NCBI RefSeq assembly: GCF_024697385.1
Contig: NZ_JAILFV010000115.1
Location: 1 to 48,176, forward strand
Direction: 5' to 3'
Length of the DNA stretch: 48,176 nucleotides
From: Anaerovibrio sp.
GTDB taxonomy: Bacteria > Bacillota > Negativicutes > Selenomonadales > Selenomonadaceae
The notes under the pieces were generated by a model. It worked only from the letters and a program-made list of their open reading frames with translations. It had not been told where the DNA came from and searched no databases. Positions 35,879-44,475 of the stretch are shown piece after piece (positions within the stretch are counted from its first letter, which is position 1; every line of letters begins with the position of its first letter). The position numbers were made by a program, and so were the translations under genes.

Positions 35879-37776
35879 TATAATGCACCTCCCAAAACTG
35901 CAAGATAATAAAGGCTATATGCCACCAGAATAACTACACCACAAATGAATATTCCGGCATAATGCTGTGCCTGTCCATTTTCAGCCTTGCTCAGCAAGCT
36001 GCTGATGCCTCCCACCAGTCCGGCCAGGCCATTGATAACACCATCCACGATATAAATATCAATCCAATAGAATACCTTGGCAATGCCATCAACTACTACT
36101 TTAATCAGGGCAGCATAAATCTCATCAATATAGAATTTGTTGTAGCTGAGCTTATACAATATACCGCACTTTTCAGCAATGGCATCTGAACTCCAGCGCC
36201 GGGCCACATAAATATTCCAGGCAATAGCAAAGGCAATCAATGAGAGTATGGTCGAGGAAACTGCTATAGTCATATCAATTCCCGCCTCGTGGGCAGCCCC
36301 GAATCGTACCCATTCGCCAAAGCCACAGACATGCCCCCAGAGGCCACTGACAACAGCCAGTGCACTGAGAACAACCAATGGAGCAAGCATCAGCCAGGAA
36401 ACCTCATGCGCATGCTCATAGGATTCCTCGCTGGCCGGTTTGCCAAAGAATGTAACAAACAGCAAACGGGCCATATAGAACGCGGTCATAAATGCTGTAA
36501 GAGTTGCCAGCACATACAATGGTGTGCTTACAGAAGCGGTGGCCACGATTATCTCATCCTTGGAGAAGAAGCCGGCAAATGGCGGTATTCCTGATATTGC
36601 CAGGACACCAATTGTCATGGTGGCAAAGGTTATTGGCATCTTGGATTTCAATCCGCCCATTTTGAATATATTTGCTTCATCCTGCATTGCATGCATAACT
36701 GCACCTGCGCACAGGAACAACAATGCCTTGAAGAAAGCATGAGTCATAAGGTGGAAGAAGGATGCCGTCAGTGAGCCAACACCCAGAGCCAGCATCATAT
36801 ATCCCAACTGACTTATTGTGGAATAAGCCAAAATACGCTTGATAGCTGTTTGAGTAAAAGCAATGCTGGCAGCAAAAAATGCTGTAAATCCACCTACCCA
36901 GGCGATAACATTCATTACCTCTGGAAGCTCATTGAACATGAAGAATGCCCGGCCAACCAGATATACACCGGCTACAACCATGGTTGCAGCGTGAATCAGT
37001 GCTGAAACCGGAGTAGGACCCTCCATGGCATCAGGCAGCCACACATGAAGTGGGAACTGACCGGATTTACCAATCGGACCAACAAATATAAGCAAGGCGA
37101 TAAAGGTCATCATCCCTGTTCCTGCTGACATGATATGGGCAGGAATTATTTCCTTCAGGGCCATAAAATCAAGAGTCCCAAAATTCAACTGCAGCAGCAG
37201 AATACCCAACAGTAAACCGAAGTCACCGACACGGGTAGTCATAAATGCTTTCTTGGCAGCCTCCCTGGCAGATACCTTATAATAATAGAACCCAATCAGC
37301 AGATACGAACAGAGTCCTACCAGCTCCCAGAATACATACATCTGAAGGAAGTTGACTGCCAATACGAGCCCCAGCATCGAGGCTGCAAACAGTGACAGGA
37401 AGGAGAAAAATCTTCCATACCCGGGATCACCCTTCATATATCCGCAGGAATAAATCTGTACCAGCAGGGATACTGTGGATACCACCATCAACATCATCGC
37501 TGTCAGCGGATCTATCAAAACACCCATGGAAATATTGACACTGCCTATATGCATCCATGATAACTGCTGAACAAACGGCGTCTCAACAGTTATTCCATTG
37601 TTAACAACTGCATAGGTAACTCCGGAAGACAGCAAAAAGCTGATGACACTCATGGTCACTGCAATGATTGCAGACAGCTTACCATAAGCACGGGTTACCA
37701 TTCCGATAATTACAAAGGCGATTGCTGGTAACAATGGGATCAGCCAGGCATGTTCAAGTGCAAATTCATAAAACAT
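35878..37776 (-). CDS. nuoL: Complex I subunit NuoL
   Basis: 632 residues, the largest antiporter-like subunit. LHVWLPDAMEGPTPVSALIHAATMVVAGVYL and RILAYSTISQLGYMMLALG are the conserved antiporter motifs. The C-terminal part beyond about 500 supplies the long lateral helix and last membrane segment. It lies 14 bases after nuoK. Confidence 0.96.
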   Translation of the reverse strand: MFYEFALEHAWLIPLLPAIAFVIIGMVTRAYGKLSAIIAVTMSVISFLLSSGVTYAVVNNGITVETPFVQQLSWMHIGSVNISMGVLIDPLTAMMLMVVSTVSLLVQIYSCGYMKGDPGYGRFFSFLSLFAASMLGLVLAVNFLQMYVFWELVGLCSYLLIGFYYYKVSAREAAKKAFMTTRVGDFGLLLGILLLQLNFGTLDFMALKEIIPAHIMSAGTGMMTFIALLIFVGPIGKSGQFPLHVWLPDAMEGPTPVSALIHAATMVVAGVYLVGRAFFMFNELPEVMNVIAWVGGFTAFFAASIAFTQTAIKRILAYSTISQLGYMMLALGVGSLTASFFHLMTHAFFKALLFLCAGAVMHAMQDEANIFKMGGLKSKMPITFATMTIGVLAISGIPPFAGFFSKDEIIVATASVSTPLYVLATLTAFMTAFYMARLLFVTFFGKPASEESYEHAHEVSWLMLAPLVVLSALAVVSGLWGHVCGFGEWVRFGAAHEAGIDMTIAVSSTILSLIAFAIAWNIYVARRWSSDAIAEKCGILYKLSYNKFYIDEIYAALIKVVVDGIAKVFYWIDIYIVDGVINGLAGLVGGISSLLSKAENGQAQHYAGIFICGVVILVAYSLYYLAVLGGAL

Positions 37777-37790
37777 CTTCGAACCCCTCC

Positions 37791-38102
37791 TTAACCCTTC
37801 ATATTATCCAGCTTATCAACATTGATAGTCTGTCTGTCATTGTATATCCTATAGGCCAAGGCAATACCAATTGCTACCTCAGCCACACCCACAGTAATGG
37901 CAAATACGGTCATTAATTGACCTGTAAGATCAGATACCGGGGTATAGCGGTTAAAGGCAACAAAATTAATATTGACAGCGTTCAGCATAAGCTCAACGCC
38001 CATAAGTATGGCAATGATATTGCGCTTGGACAATACGCCATAAAGGCCGATGGCAAACAAAATTGCCGCCAACAGCAGGCAATGATATAAACCGATACTC
38101 AT
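37791..38102 (-). CDS. nuoK: Complex I subunit NuoK
   Basis: 103 residues with three membrane segments. The conserved membrane glutamates are in LMGVELMLNAVNINFVAF and in VGVAEVAIGIAL. It overlaps the nuoJ stop by 4 bases. Confidence 0.95.
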   Translation of the reverse strand: MSIGLYHCLLLAAILFAIGLYGVLSKRNIIAILMGVELMLNAVNINFVAFNRYTPVSDLTGQLMTVFAITVGVAEVAIGIALAYRIYNDRQTINVDKLDNMKG

Positions 38103-38602
38103 GCTTTGCCATCTCCCTTCGCCAAGATTATCGCGCCCAAAAGCGCAGCCAACAACAGAGTTGCTGCTATTTCAAATGGCAGGATATAAGTGTTGAGCAT
38201 CATATCCGCCAGTCCATTTACAGTATCAGGTGATATGAATTCTCCTGCCGGAACAACAGAATTCATAATAACCAAAAACATAATGGCCAGGAATAACACA
38301 ACCAGTGCTAATGCCGGCAAGCTTCTTACATTGAAAGGATTTCCCGGCGCACCGTCCTGACGTTTTGTAAGCATGATACCCATTACGACCAGAATAGCAA
38401 CGCCACCGGAGTATAGCATAAATTCCATGGCACCAAGAAAATCAGCATTTAACCAGATAAACAATACACCTATGCCAATAAAACACGCAGTCATCAGCAA
38501 TGCACTGTGTACCAGATTTTTGCTTAAAACCACACCTAACGCTGTGCCAAGAATAACCACAGTCACAGCATAAAACACCAGGGTTCCCAAAATCTCACTC
38601 AT
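38099..38602 (-). CDS. nuoJ: Complex I subunit NuoJ
   Basis: 167 residues with five membrane segments. FIWLNADFLGAMEFMLYSGGVAILVVMGIML is the conserved third-segment region next to the quinone/E-channel. It overlaps nuoI and nuoK by 4 bases each. Confidence 0.94.
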   Translation of the reverse strand: MSEILGTLVFYAVTVVILGTALGVVLSKNLVHSALLMTACFIGIGVLFIWLNADFLGAMEFMLYSGGVAILVVMGIMLTKRQDGAPGNPFNVRSLPALALVVLFLAIMFLVIMNSVVPAGEFISPDTVNGLADMMLNTYILPFEIAATLLLAALLGAIILAKGDGKA

Positions 38603-39003
38603 TGCTGTTCCCCCCTGTTCTTTGCTTCAACTACGGCATCATAGATCATATCTTCCTTGAAATAGGAAGAACCCTCATAATTCTTGTCCCAGCTCAACGC
38701 CTTGACCGGACAGGCCTCAATGCACAAATCGCAATACATGCAACGGCCTATCTGGTGCTTGTATGATTCCATATGTCGTTTTTTATCTTCATCTACAGAC
38801 ACTGTTAAATCCAATGCAGCATTTGGACATCCCATTGCACACAGCTTACATGCAATGCACTTTTTATGGTCCAATACCAGATGCCCGCCACGAAAGCGTT
38901 CTGTCATTGGCAGCTTCTCTTCAGGATAATATACAGTTTCCTTTTTGCCAAACCAGTGGCCCCAGGTAACCCTCAATCCTGCAATAAGTCCTTTGCCCCA
39001 CAT
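38599..39003 (-). CDS. nuoI: Complex I subunit NuoI, 2x[4Fe-4S] protein
   Basis: 134 residues. Two ferredoxin-type motifs are complete: Cys49, 52, 55, 59 (CIACKLCAMGCP) and Cys88, 91, 94, 98 (CMYCDLCIEACP), for clusters N6a and N6b. The N-terminus is amphipathic for docking to the membrane arm. With NuoE, NuoF and NuoG absent, NuoI is the most exposed Fe-S subunit and a plausible entry point for ferredoxin electrons, as proposed for other 11-subunit complexes. Confidence 0.96.
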   Translation of the reverse strand: MWGKGLIAGLRVTWGHWFGKKETVYYPEEKLPMTERFRGGHLVLDHKKCIACKLCAMGCPNAALDLTVSVDEDKKRHMESYKHQIGRCMYCDLCIEACPVKALSWDKNYEGSSYFKEDMIYDAVVEAKNRGEQQ

Positions 39004-39018
39004 AATTGAAGTCTCCTA

Positions 39019-40056
39019 TCACATAATATTGTAAATATAGATACCTACACCAGTTAATAAAACATTTATCAGAGCTACCGGAAGCAAAACCTTCCAGCCA
39101 AAGCTCAACATGGTATCAATTCTGAGTCTTGGGAAAGTCCAGCCAACCCACTGATAAAACAGTACGCAAATAAATGTCTTAATCCAAAACCAACAAAAAC
39201 CAGGAAGGAAATCAGGACCGTGCCAGCCACCTAAAAACAAGGTGGTAGTCAAAATTCCAATGCACATGAGATTGGAAAATTCTGCCAGGAAGAACAATGC
39301 CCAACGCATGCCTGTATATTCTGTAAATGGTCCGGCAATAATTTCTGACTCACCCTCAACCAGGTTAAATGGAGGGCGATTGCTCTCCACCAGGGCAGTA
39401 ACTATATAAATCAGAAATGCCAGTGGCTGAAGTACAATAAACCACACATTTGACTGTGCTTCAACAATGGCACTCATCTTTAAGGAACCGGTGAGCATTA
39501 CTATACCCATCAGTGCGAATACCATAGGAACCTCATAGCCGAGCATCTGTGCCACAGTACGCATACCACCGATAAGTGAATATTTGCTGTTTGAGGCATA
39601 TCCACCCATCAGGAACGGCAATACAGTCTGGGATGTAATAGCTATCAAAAGAAACAGCCCCACATTCACATCTGCCAAAATAACCCCATCGTCAAAAGGG
39701 AAAAAGGCGTATATTAACGCCGAAGGAACCAACAAAAGAATCGGGGACAGCACCCAAAGCCACTTATCGATGCCCTTTGGTACTATATCCTCCTTGTCCA
39801 TAAGCTTGAGCATATCAGCCACTGACTGCAGCAGGCCACCCGGGCCTACACGGTTAGGACCAATACGCACCTGAATAAATGCACAAATTTTTCGTTCTCC
39901 CAAGGTAAACACCAGGGCTGAGGTAGCCATTATTACCAGAAGAATACTTGCACATATTATCGTCATAATAATATCAACTATGATCGGAATGCCCACCAGG
40001 GACATCAGAACCTCACGCAGCCCTTGGGCTGCAGAGTATATAATTCCGCTATGCAT
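39019..40056 (-). CDS. nuoH: Complex I subunit NuoH
   Basis: 345 residues with eight to nine membrane segments. ERKICAFIQVRIGPNRVGPGGLLQ and ALVESNRPPFNLVEGESEIIAG are the universal NuoH motifs that shape the quinone chamber. AGGTGG lies upstream of the ATG. It sits 21 bases after nuoD. Confidence 0.96.
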   Translation of the reverse strand: MHSGIIYSAAQGLREVLMSLVGIPIIVDIIMTIICASILLVIMATSALVFTLGERKICAFIQVRIGPNRVGPGGLLQSVADMLKLMDKEDIVPKGIDKWLWVLSPILLLVPSALIYAFFPFDDGVILADVNVGLFLLIAITSQTVLPFLMGGYASNSKYSLIGGMRTVAQMLGYEVPMVFALMGIVMLTGSLKMSAIVEAQSNVWFIVLQPLAFLIYIVTALVESNRPPFNLVEGESEIIAGPFTEYTGMRWALFFLAEFSNLMCIGILTTTLFLGGWHGPDFLPGFCWFWIKTFICVLFYQWVGWTFPRLRIDTMLSFGWKVLLPVALINVLLTGVGIYIYNIM

Positions 40057-40077
40057 ATTTCCACCTGCCTATTAAGA

Positions 40078-41175
40078 TTAACAATCTACCTCACCCATCA
40101 ATGGATCAATGGTAGCAAATGCTGTAACGGCATCTGCCAACAGCATGCCCTGACACATACCATCCAGTGCCTGCAAATTAACAAAGGATGGGCGGCGTAT
40201 ATGAACACGGTATGGTTTGGTAGATCCATCACTTACAATATAGAAGCCAAGCTCACCACGGGTATTTTCCACGCGGTGGTATGCATCTCCCTTTGGTGGT
40301 CGCAGTACCTTAGGTACCTTGGCCATCACAGGGCCCTCAGGCATGTTGTCCAGGGCCTGTTGGATAATATTGGCACTCTGCTGTATTTCCTTGAGCCGAA
40401 CAATATATCTGTCCCAGTTATCCCCCTGTTTGCCCACAGGAATTTCAAAATCAAACTTGCCATATGCGCCATATTTATCGATCTTGCGGATATCATAATC
40501 CACTCCACTGGCTCTGATATTCGGGCCTGACATGCCATGCTTCAGTGCAGTCTCCCGGGTAATGATGGATGTTCCCTGCATACGGGCCTGGAAAATTTCA
40601 TTACCGGTAAAGATCCTGTCATATTCATCCAGCATAGCCGGTACATAATCAATAAATTCCTGGGCACCCCTGAGGAACTCCTCCTGGGCATCGGCAGCCA
40701 CGCCACCGATACGGATATAATGGGCCGTCATGCGGGCACCACATATGATATTAAATAAATCCAAGATTTTTTCTCTGTCACGGAATGCATAAATCATTCC
40801 TGTAGCCGAACCTAAATCGTTGGTAAGTGAACCAATAAACACATGATGACTGGCAATACGATTCAGCTCAGCACAAATAACGCGAATATATTCCGCCCTT
40901 TCAGGCACCTCAATGGCTGCCAGTTTTTCCACTGCCATACAGAAGCCCAGGTTATTGTTCATTGCTGATACATAATCGAGCCTGTCAGTATAAGGCACAC
41001 ATTGTGCGTAAGTGCGGGATTCCATCAGCTTCTCAATGCCACGATGCAAATAACCCATCACCGGCTTTGCACCAACTATTTTTTCGCCATCCAGCTCCAC
41101 CTGTACCTGGAGTACACCATGAGTACTAGGATGCTGTGGCCCCATATTTAAGACATACTTTTCTGTTTGTGCCAC
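40078..41175 (-). CDS. nuoD: Complex I subunit NuoD (49 kDa)
   Basis: 365 residues starting at a GTG (41175), chosen because GGAGGAG lies 7 bases upstream and the next codons give the canonical start region NMGPQHPSTHGVLQ. It forms the quinone site with NuoB. RGIEKLMESRTYAQ and PRGELGFYIVSDGSTKPYR are conserved. The start overlaps nuoC by 28 bases. Confidence 0.96.
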   Translation of the reverse strand: MAQTEKYVLNMGPQHPSTHGVLQVQVELDGEKIVGAKPVMGYLHRGIEKLMESRTYAQCVPYTDRLDYVSAMNNNLGFCMAVEKLAAIEVPERAEYIRVICAELNRIASHHVFIGSLTNDLGSATGMIYAFRDREKILDLFNIICGARMTAHYIRIGGVAADAQEEFLRGAQEFIDYVPAMLDEYDRIFTGNEIFQARMQGTSIITRETALKHGMSGPNIRASGVDYDIRKIDKYGAYGKFDFEIPVGKQGDNWDRYIVRLKEIQQSANIIQQALDNMPEGPVMAKVPKVLRPPKGDAYHRVENTRGELGFYIVSDGSTKPYRVHIRRPSFVNLQALDGMCQGMLLADAVTAFATIDPLMGEVDC

Positions 41176-41648
41176 GTCAGTACTCCTCCTTCAATTCTAG
41201 GTTCCAAAGGTACAAAATCCTTTCTGAGCGGATGTGCCTCATAATTATCAGGCATTAAAATTCTGCGCAGGTCAGGATGATGCAGGAAGGTTATACCCAT
41301 CAGGTCATAGGTTTCCCTTTCTTCAAAATTAGTCCCTTCCCAAATCTGGGTCATAGATTCTACCTCGGGATTATCATGCTCCAGCTTCACCTTGACTGTA
41401 ACCCATTTATCAAAGCGACGGGAATAGAGGCTGTACACCATCTCAAAATATTCCTTGTAATCCACTGCAGTAAGATTGGCCATACGGTCAAAGGAATATG
41501 TAGGGTTTTCCCGCAAAACCTTCATCATGTCAAGGAGCTGATTCTTACCTATATATATGGCAGGCTCAGCTTGTTCAGGATCATATTCAGCAGTATCAAA
41601 CTGTGCCTTTAATAAATCTAAATTTTCCTTTTCAAAATAAGTTCCCAT
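41148..41648 (-). CDS. nuoC: Complex I subunit NuoC (30 kDa)
   Basis: 166 residues. The conserved motif W-GTNFEERETYDLMGITFLHHPDLRRILMPD is intact, followed by HPLRKDF. It is separate from NuoD, unlike the fused NuoCD of E. coli. The N-terminal 30 residues are not conserved as far as I can tell. AGGCGG precedes the ATG. Confidence 0.93.
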   Translation of the reverse strand: MGTYFEKENLDLLKAQFDTAEYDPEQAEPAIYIGKNQLLDMMKVLRENPTYSFDRMANLTAVDYKEYFEMVYSLYSRRFDKWVTVKVKLEHDNPEVESMTQIWEGTNFEERETYDLMGITFLHHPDLRRILMPDNYEAHPLRKDFVPLEPRIEGGVLTWHKQKSMS

Positions 41649-41649
41649 A

Positions 41650-42222
41650 TTATTCCGCCTTTTCTTCTAAAGCATCTACCGGTTGTGTCATGCTTCGCAG
41701 ATTTTTCAGGCTTGCAGCCTTCGCTTCCTTCGCTGCATCCCCAAGCTCAGGATGGCGTATCAATTTTTGCAGCTTGAGCATGGCATCTATCAAAGCCTCC
41801 GGCCTTGGAGGACAGCCAGGAAGATATATATCTACCGGCATGATCTTATCAAGGCCTGTAACAACAGAATAGGAATCTGAGAACGGCCCCCCGGCAATGT
41901 TGCAATTACCCATGGCAATGACATATTTAGGTTCAGGCATCTCTTCATACAGACGAATCAATGGCGGTGTCATCTTCCAGGTAAGTGTCCCCGCAACAAT
42001 AAGCAAATCAGACTGTCGTGGACAGGAACGGAAAACCTCATAACCAAAACGCGCCAAATCAAATCTGGAAGCTGCTGCACACATCATCTCAATGGAACAG
42101 CAGGCAAGGCCGGATGACAACGGCCATATGGAGTTTGATTTTCCCCATTTAAAAAGTGCATCCACGCTGGTAACAATAACATTGTCCTTCAGCACTGGTG
42201 GCACAACATCTATTATTTCCAT
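41650..42222 (-). CDS. nuoB: Complex I subunit NuoB, N2 cluster protein
   Basis: 190 residues from the ATG at 42222 (GGGGG upstream); the longer open frame would overlap nuoA further. The N2 cluster ligands are Cys41-Cys42 (LACCSIE), Cys107 (MGNC) and Cys137 (PGCPPRPE). Two extra cysteines, Cys48 and Cys67 (FRSCPRQ), are present; most NuoB have Ala or Ser at the latter. The start overlaps the nuoA stop. Confidence 0.95.
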   Translation of the reverse strand: MEIIDVVPPVLKDNVIVTSVDALFKWGKSNSIWPLSSGLACCSIEMMCAAASRFDLARFGYEVFRSCPRQSDLLIVAGTLTWKMTPPLIRLYEEMPEPKYVIAMGNCNIAGGPFSDSYSVVTGLDKIMPVDIYLPGCPPRPEALIDAMLKLQKLIRHPELGDAAKEAKAASLKNLRSMTQPVDALEEKAE

Positions 42223-42596
42223 GACAGAGCCCCCTTCTTCCAGGCATACCAAAGGCCAACGGTTAATATACCCACAAATACCAGCATTTCAATCAGGGCA
42301 AACAGTCCCAGCTGGCTGTATTTAACGGCCCATGGATACAGGAATACTGTTTCCACATCAAACAACAGGAATACAAGAGCATACATGAAGTAACCAATAT
42401 GGAACTGCACATTGTTCTTGCCTATTGTGTCTACACCACACTCATAAGGTATATCCTTTTCGTCAGTAGGCTGCTTTGGCTGAATGATATTCGCAATCAC
42501 AATAGGTGCAATTGGAAAGACCAATGCCATAAGGAAAAATATTCCCAATGCTGCATAACCATCCATAAATAACTCCTCCTTAACCATATTTGGCAT
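42213..42596 (-). CDS. nuoA: Complex I subunit NuoA
   Basis: 127 residues, three membrane segments. The loop between the first two carries the conserved [32 protein letters not shown] motif. It is the first gene of the operon, with AAGGAGG before the ATG. The following order is B, C, D, H, I, J, K, L, M, N. Confidence 0.95.
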   Translation of the reverse strand: MPNMVKEELFMDGYAALGIFFLMALVFPIAPIVIANIIQPKQPTDEKDIPYECGVDTIGKNNVQFHIGYFMYALVFLLFDVETVFLYPWAVKYSQLGLFALIEMLVFVGILTVGLWYAWKKGALSWK

Positions 42597-42659
42597 ATAA
42601 TAACATCATATTTGCTGAATAAGAATATATTTATGTTACAATAAACACCATTAATAAGA

Positions 42660-42688
42660 AGTATAATATACCAACTGTTACTTTTCAA
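42660..42688 (-). promoter_or_regulatory. Promoter of the nuo operon
   Basis: On the minus strand TTGAAA (42688-42683), a 17-base spacer and TATACT (42665-42660). The start would be near 42653, about 57 bases before nuoA. Confidence 0.75.
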
Positions 42689-42844
42689 CATTTTTGTATG
42701 TACTTTTGTGTATTTTTATACCGCCTTTAATCAGGTTTTGCCGGTGACAATCTCCCACCCTGTCAGCGTTTTACTAAAAAAATACTCCAATTACGCTGTT
42801 TACATCATTTTGCGTCAAATACAAACAAATTGCAGACAATAGTA

Positions 42845-42853
42845 ATTATAGCA
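42845..42853 (-). promoter_or_regulatory. Extended -10 promoter upstream of nuoA
   Basis: On the minus strand TGCTATAAT is a perfect extended -10 element without a clear -35. It would give a leader of about 240 bases for nuoA. That leader includes hairpins CAGCGT/ACGCTG and TGACA/TGTCA. Confidence 0.5.
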
Positions 42854-42861
42854 CAACGCAA

Positions 42862-42985
42862 AACCAAAAAGAACCCTGTGACCCACATCCCGGCACAAGC
42901 CAGTCCCCGAGCCACAGGCTTTTCATTTGGGATAACAGAAGCTGCCGCTTCACATGATGTCCGTATGGGCAGGAGACTGTTTATC
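42862..42985 (-). ncRNA. Unassigned structured region between sigH and nuoA
   Basis: On the minus strand four complementary pairs are packed here: CAGTCTCC (42979-42972) with GGGGACTG (42908-42901); TGCC with GGCA inside it; ATCCC (42933-42929) with GGGAT (42891-42887); and CCTGTG (42918-42913) with CACAGG (42880-42875), followed by TTCTTTTT. The first and last pairs interleave, as in an aptamer/terminator switch. I do not recognise the class. It could also simply be an elaborate second terminator for sigH. Confidence 0.4.
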
Positions 42986-43041
42986 AAATTTCGCAGTAAT
43001 CCGGCCTGCCGGAAATTAATTCAATTTTTTGAACAGCAAAA

Positions 43042-43065
43042 AAGGGATGCCTTATTGCACCCCTT
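43042..43065 (-). terminator. Terminator overlapping the end of sigH
   Basis: On the minus strand AAGGGGTGC, loop AATAAG and GCATCCCTT form a stem with one G-T pair, followed by TTTTG. The sigH stop codon lies in the loop. Confidence 0.75.
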
Positions 43066-43798
43066 CGCCTTTCTTAATATCAGAAAAAACACGGCCCTTG
43101 CGCTTAATTGCAGTAAGCCCCCGATATATAGTTCCAATATCAATTTCACTACCGTTAACCTCCATATAGCGCTCAATCTTGCGTTTTACACGCTGCAACG
43201 CATTATCAATGGATTTAACATGACGCTCTAAATCAACGGCAATCTCCTGATATGATTTTCCATCCAAGTATGCCATCAGGACACACCATTCCAAATCGCT
43301 GAGGATGTCCTCCATCTTGGCCTCGATGTCAATGAACTCCTCACGGCTTATAAGCAGCTCCTCCGGATCTGTTACCTTGGCCCCGGACAAAACATCCAGC
43401 AGTGTCCGATCTGAATCCTCATCATAAATAGGTTTGTTTAAGGATATATAAGAATTCAGCGGAATATGCTTCTGACGGGTGGCAGTCTTTATGGCAGTAA
43501 TGATCTGCCTGGTCACACACAGCTCAGCAAAAGCCCTGAAGGAAGACAGCTTATCATTGCGAAAGTCCCTGATAGCCTTATACAGGCCTATCATACCCTC
43601 CTGAATAATGTCCTCTCTGTCAGCACCTATAAGGAAGTATGATCTGGCCTTGGCCCTGACAAAATTTCTATATTTATTTATCAAATATTCCATCGCTGTG
43701 CCATCCTGATTGTCCTGAATTTTCAAAATGACATCTTCATCTGGAAGATTTACATAATCATCAAAGGAATCATCCCAGGTTAAGAGGCTATTATCCAT
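43052..43798 (-). CDS. sigH: RNA polymerase sigma-H factor (Spo0H-like)
   Basis: 248 residues, sigma-70 family. Region 2 reads YRNFVRAKARSYFLIGADREDIIQEGMIGLYKAIRDFR, almost the classic SigH sequence. Region 4 contains LSDLEWCVLMAYLDGKSYQEIAVDLERHVKSIDNALQRVKRKIERY. A basic tail of about 35 residues (from VNGSEID on) extends past the usual 218-residue length of the Bacillus protein. SigH drives early stationary-phase, competence and sporulation genes in Firmicutes; whether this organism sporulates is not shown. It follows yacP as in Bacillus. Confidence 0.93.
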   Translation of the reverse strand: MDNSLLTWDDSFDDYVNLPDEDVILKIQDNQDGTAMEYLINKYRNFVRAKARSYFLIGADREDIIQEGMIGLYKAIRDFRNDKLSSFRAFAELCVTRQIITAIKTATRQKHIPLNSYISLNKPIYDEDSDRTLLDVLSGAKVTDPEELLISREEFIDIEAKMEDILSDLEWCVLMAYLDGKSYQEIAVDLERHVKSIDNALQRVKRKIERYMEVNGSEIDIGTIYRGLTAIKRKGRVFSDIKKGEGVQ

Positions 43799-43910
43799 GA
43801 ATCAGTACCTCCAAAAACATGTAAAGCTATAAATATTTCACAGCCAAGATAAATTATAACCCTCTCAATAAAATTAATCAAGCATTCACTTTACAGGTAC
43901 AAAAAGGATT

Positions 43911-44441
43911 TTATTTGTTTTTTCGCAATGCATCCAATTTGGCCATTGTTTCCGAATCCAGATTATTACCGATTTCATTTCGTGAAACCGGTAATTTAAC
44001 ATCATCCAAATACCTTTTGCGAAGGTCTTTTTTTGTAGCTTTGACAATTTTATGAAATTCCTTGGAAGGGTGCCGGTAGGCCCCGGCTCCCAGGATCATG
44101 GACTGCTCTGCTCCATCTGATGTGACGACATGCACTTCCTGTCCCTGCTGGACAGCCTCGTAAGCCCTACGCTCAATATAGCTGTCAGCCGTTTCACCCA
44201 TACCGGTATATACTACATTGAACTGAGGATTGATCACCTCGATGTGTTCTTCATCATCGGTGAACAATGCATCAAACACTACGGTCATAACATATTTTTC
44301 ATACGCGCCATATTCAAGCAGCATGTGCACCAGCATATCCCTGGCCTCAGACAGGTTATCTCTCAGTTTAATAAGCTCCGGCCATGAGTTAATAACATTA
44401 TATCCATCAATGATGTAATATTCTCTTGCCTTTTTCCTCAT
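43911..44441 (-). CDS. yacP: NYN-domain ribonuclease, YacP/Rae1-like
   Basis: 176 residues of the PIN-like NYN fold. The first acidic motif is IIDGYNVINSW (Asp12). Others are VVFDA and TADSYIERRAYEA, with HVVTSDGAEQ near the end of the fold. The Bacillus homologue Rae1 cleaves mRNA in the ribosomal A site. A Lys/Arg-rich C-terminal tail is present. It lies between rlmB and sigH, the conserved Firmicute order. Confidence 0.9.
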   Translation of the reverse strand: MRKKAREYYIIDGYNVINSWPELIKLRDNLSEARDMLVHMLLEYGAYEKYVMTVVFDALFTDDEEHIEVINPQFNVVYTGMGETADSYIERRAYEAVQQGQEVHVVTSDGAEQSMILGAGAYRHPSKEFHKIVKATKKDLRKRYLDDVKLPVSRNEIGNNLDSETMAKLDALRKNK

Positions 44442-44475
44442 GAAAAATCCCCTCAGCTTAATCCATATCCGAATT

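Noticed and set aside
42805-43231. Small open frames on both strands in the sigH-nuoA gap
   Set aside because: They overlap the structured RNA candidate, the extended -10 promoter and the end of sigH; no Shine-Dalgarno or protein-like pattern supports them.
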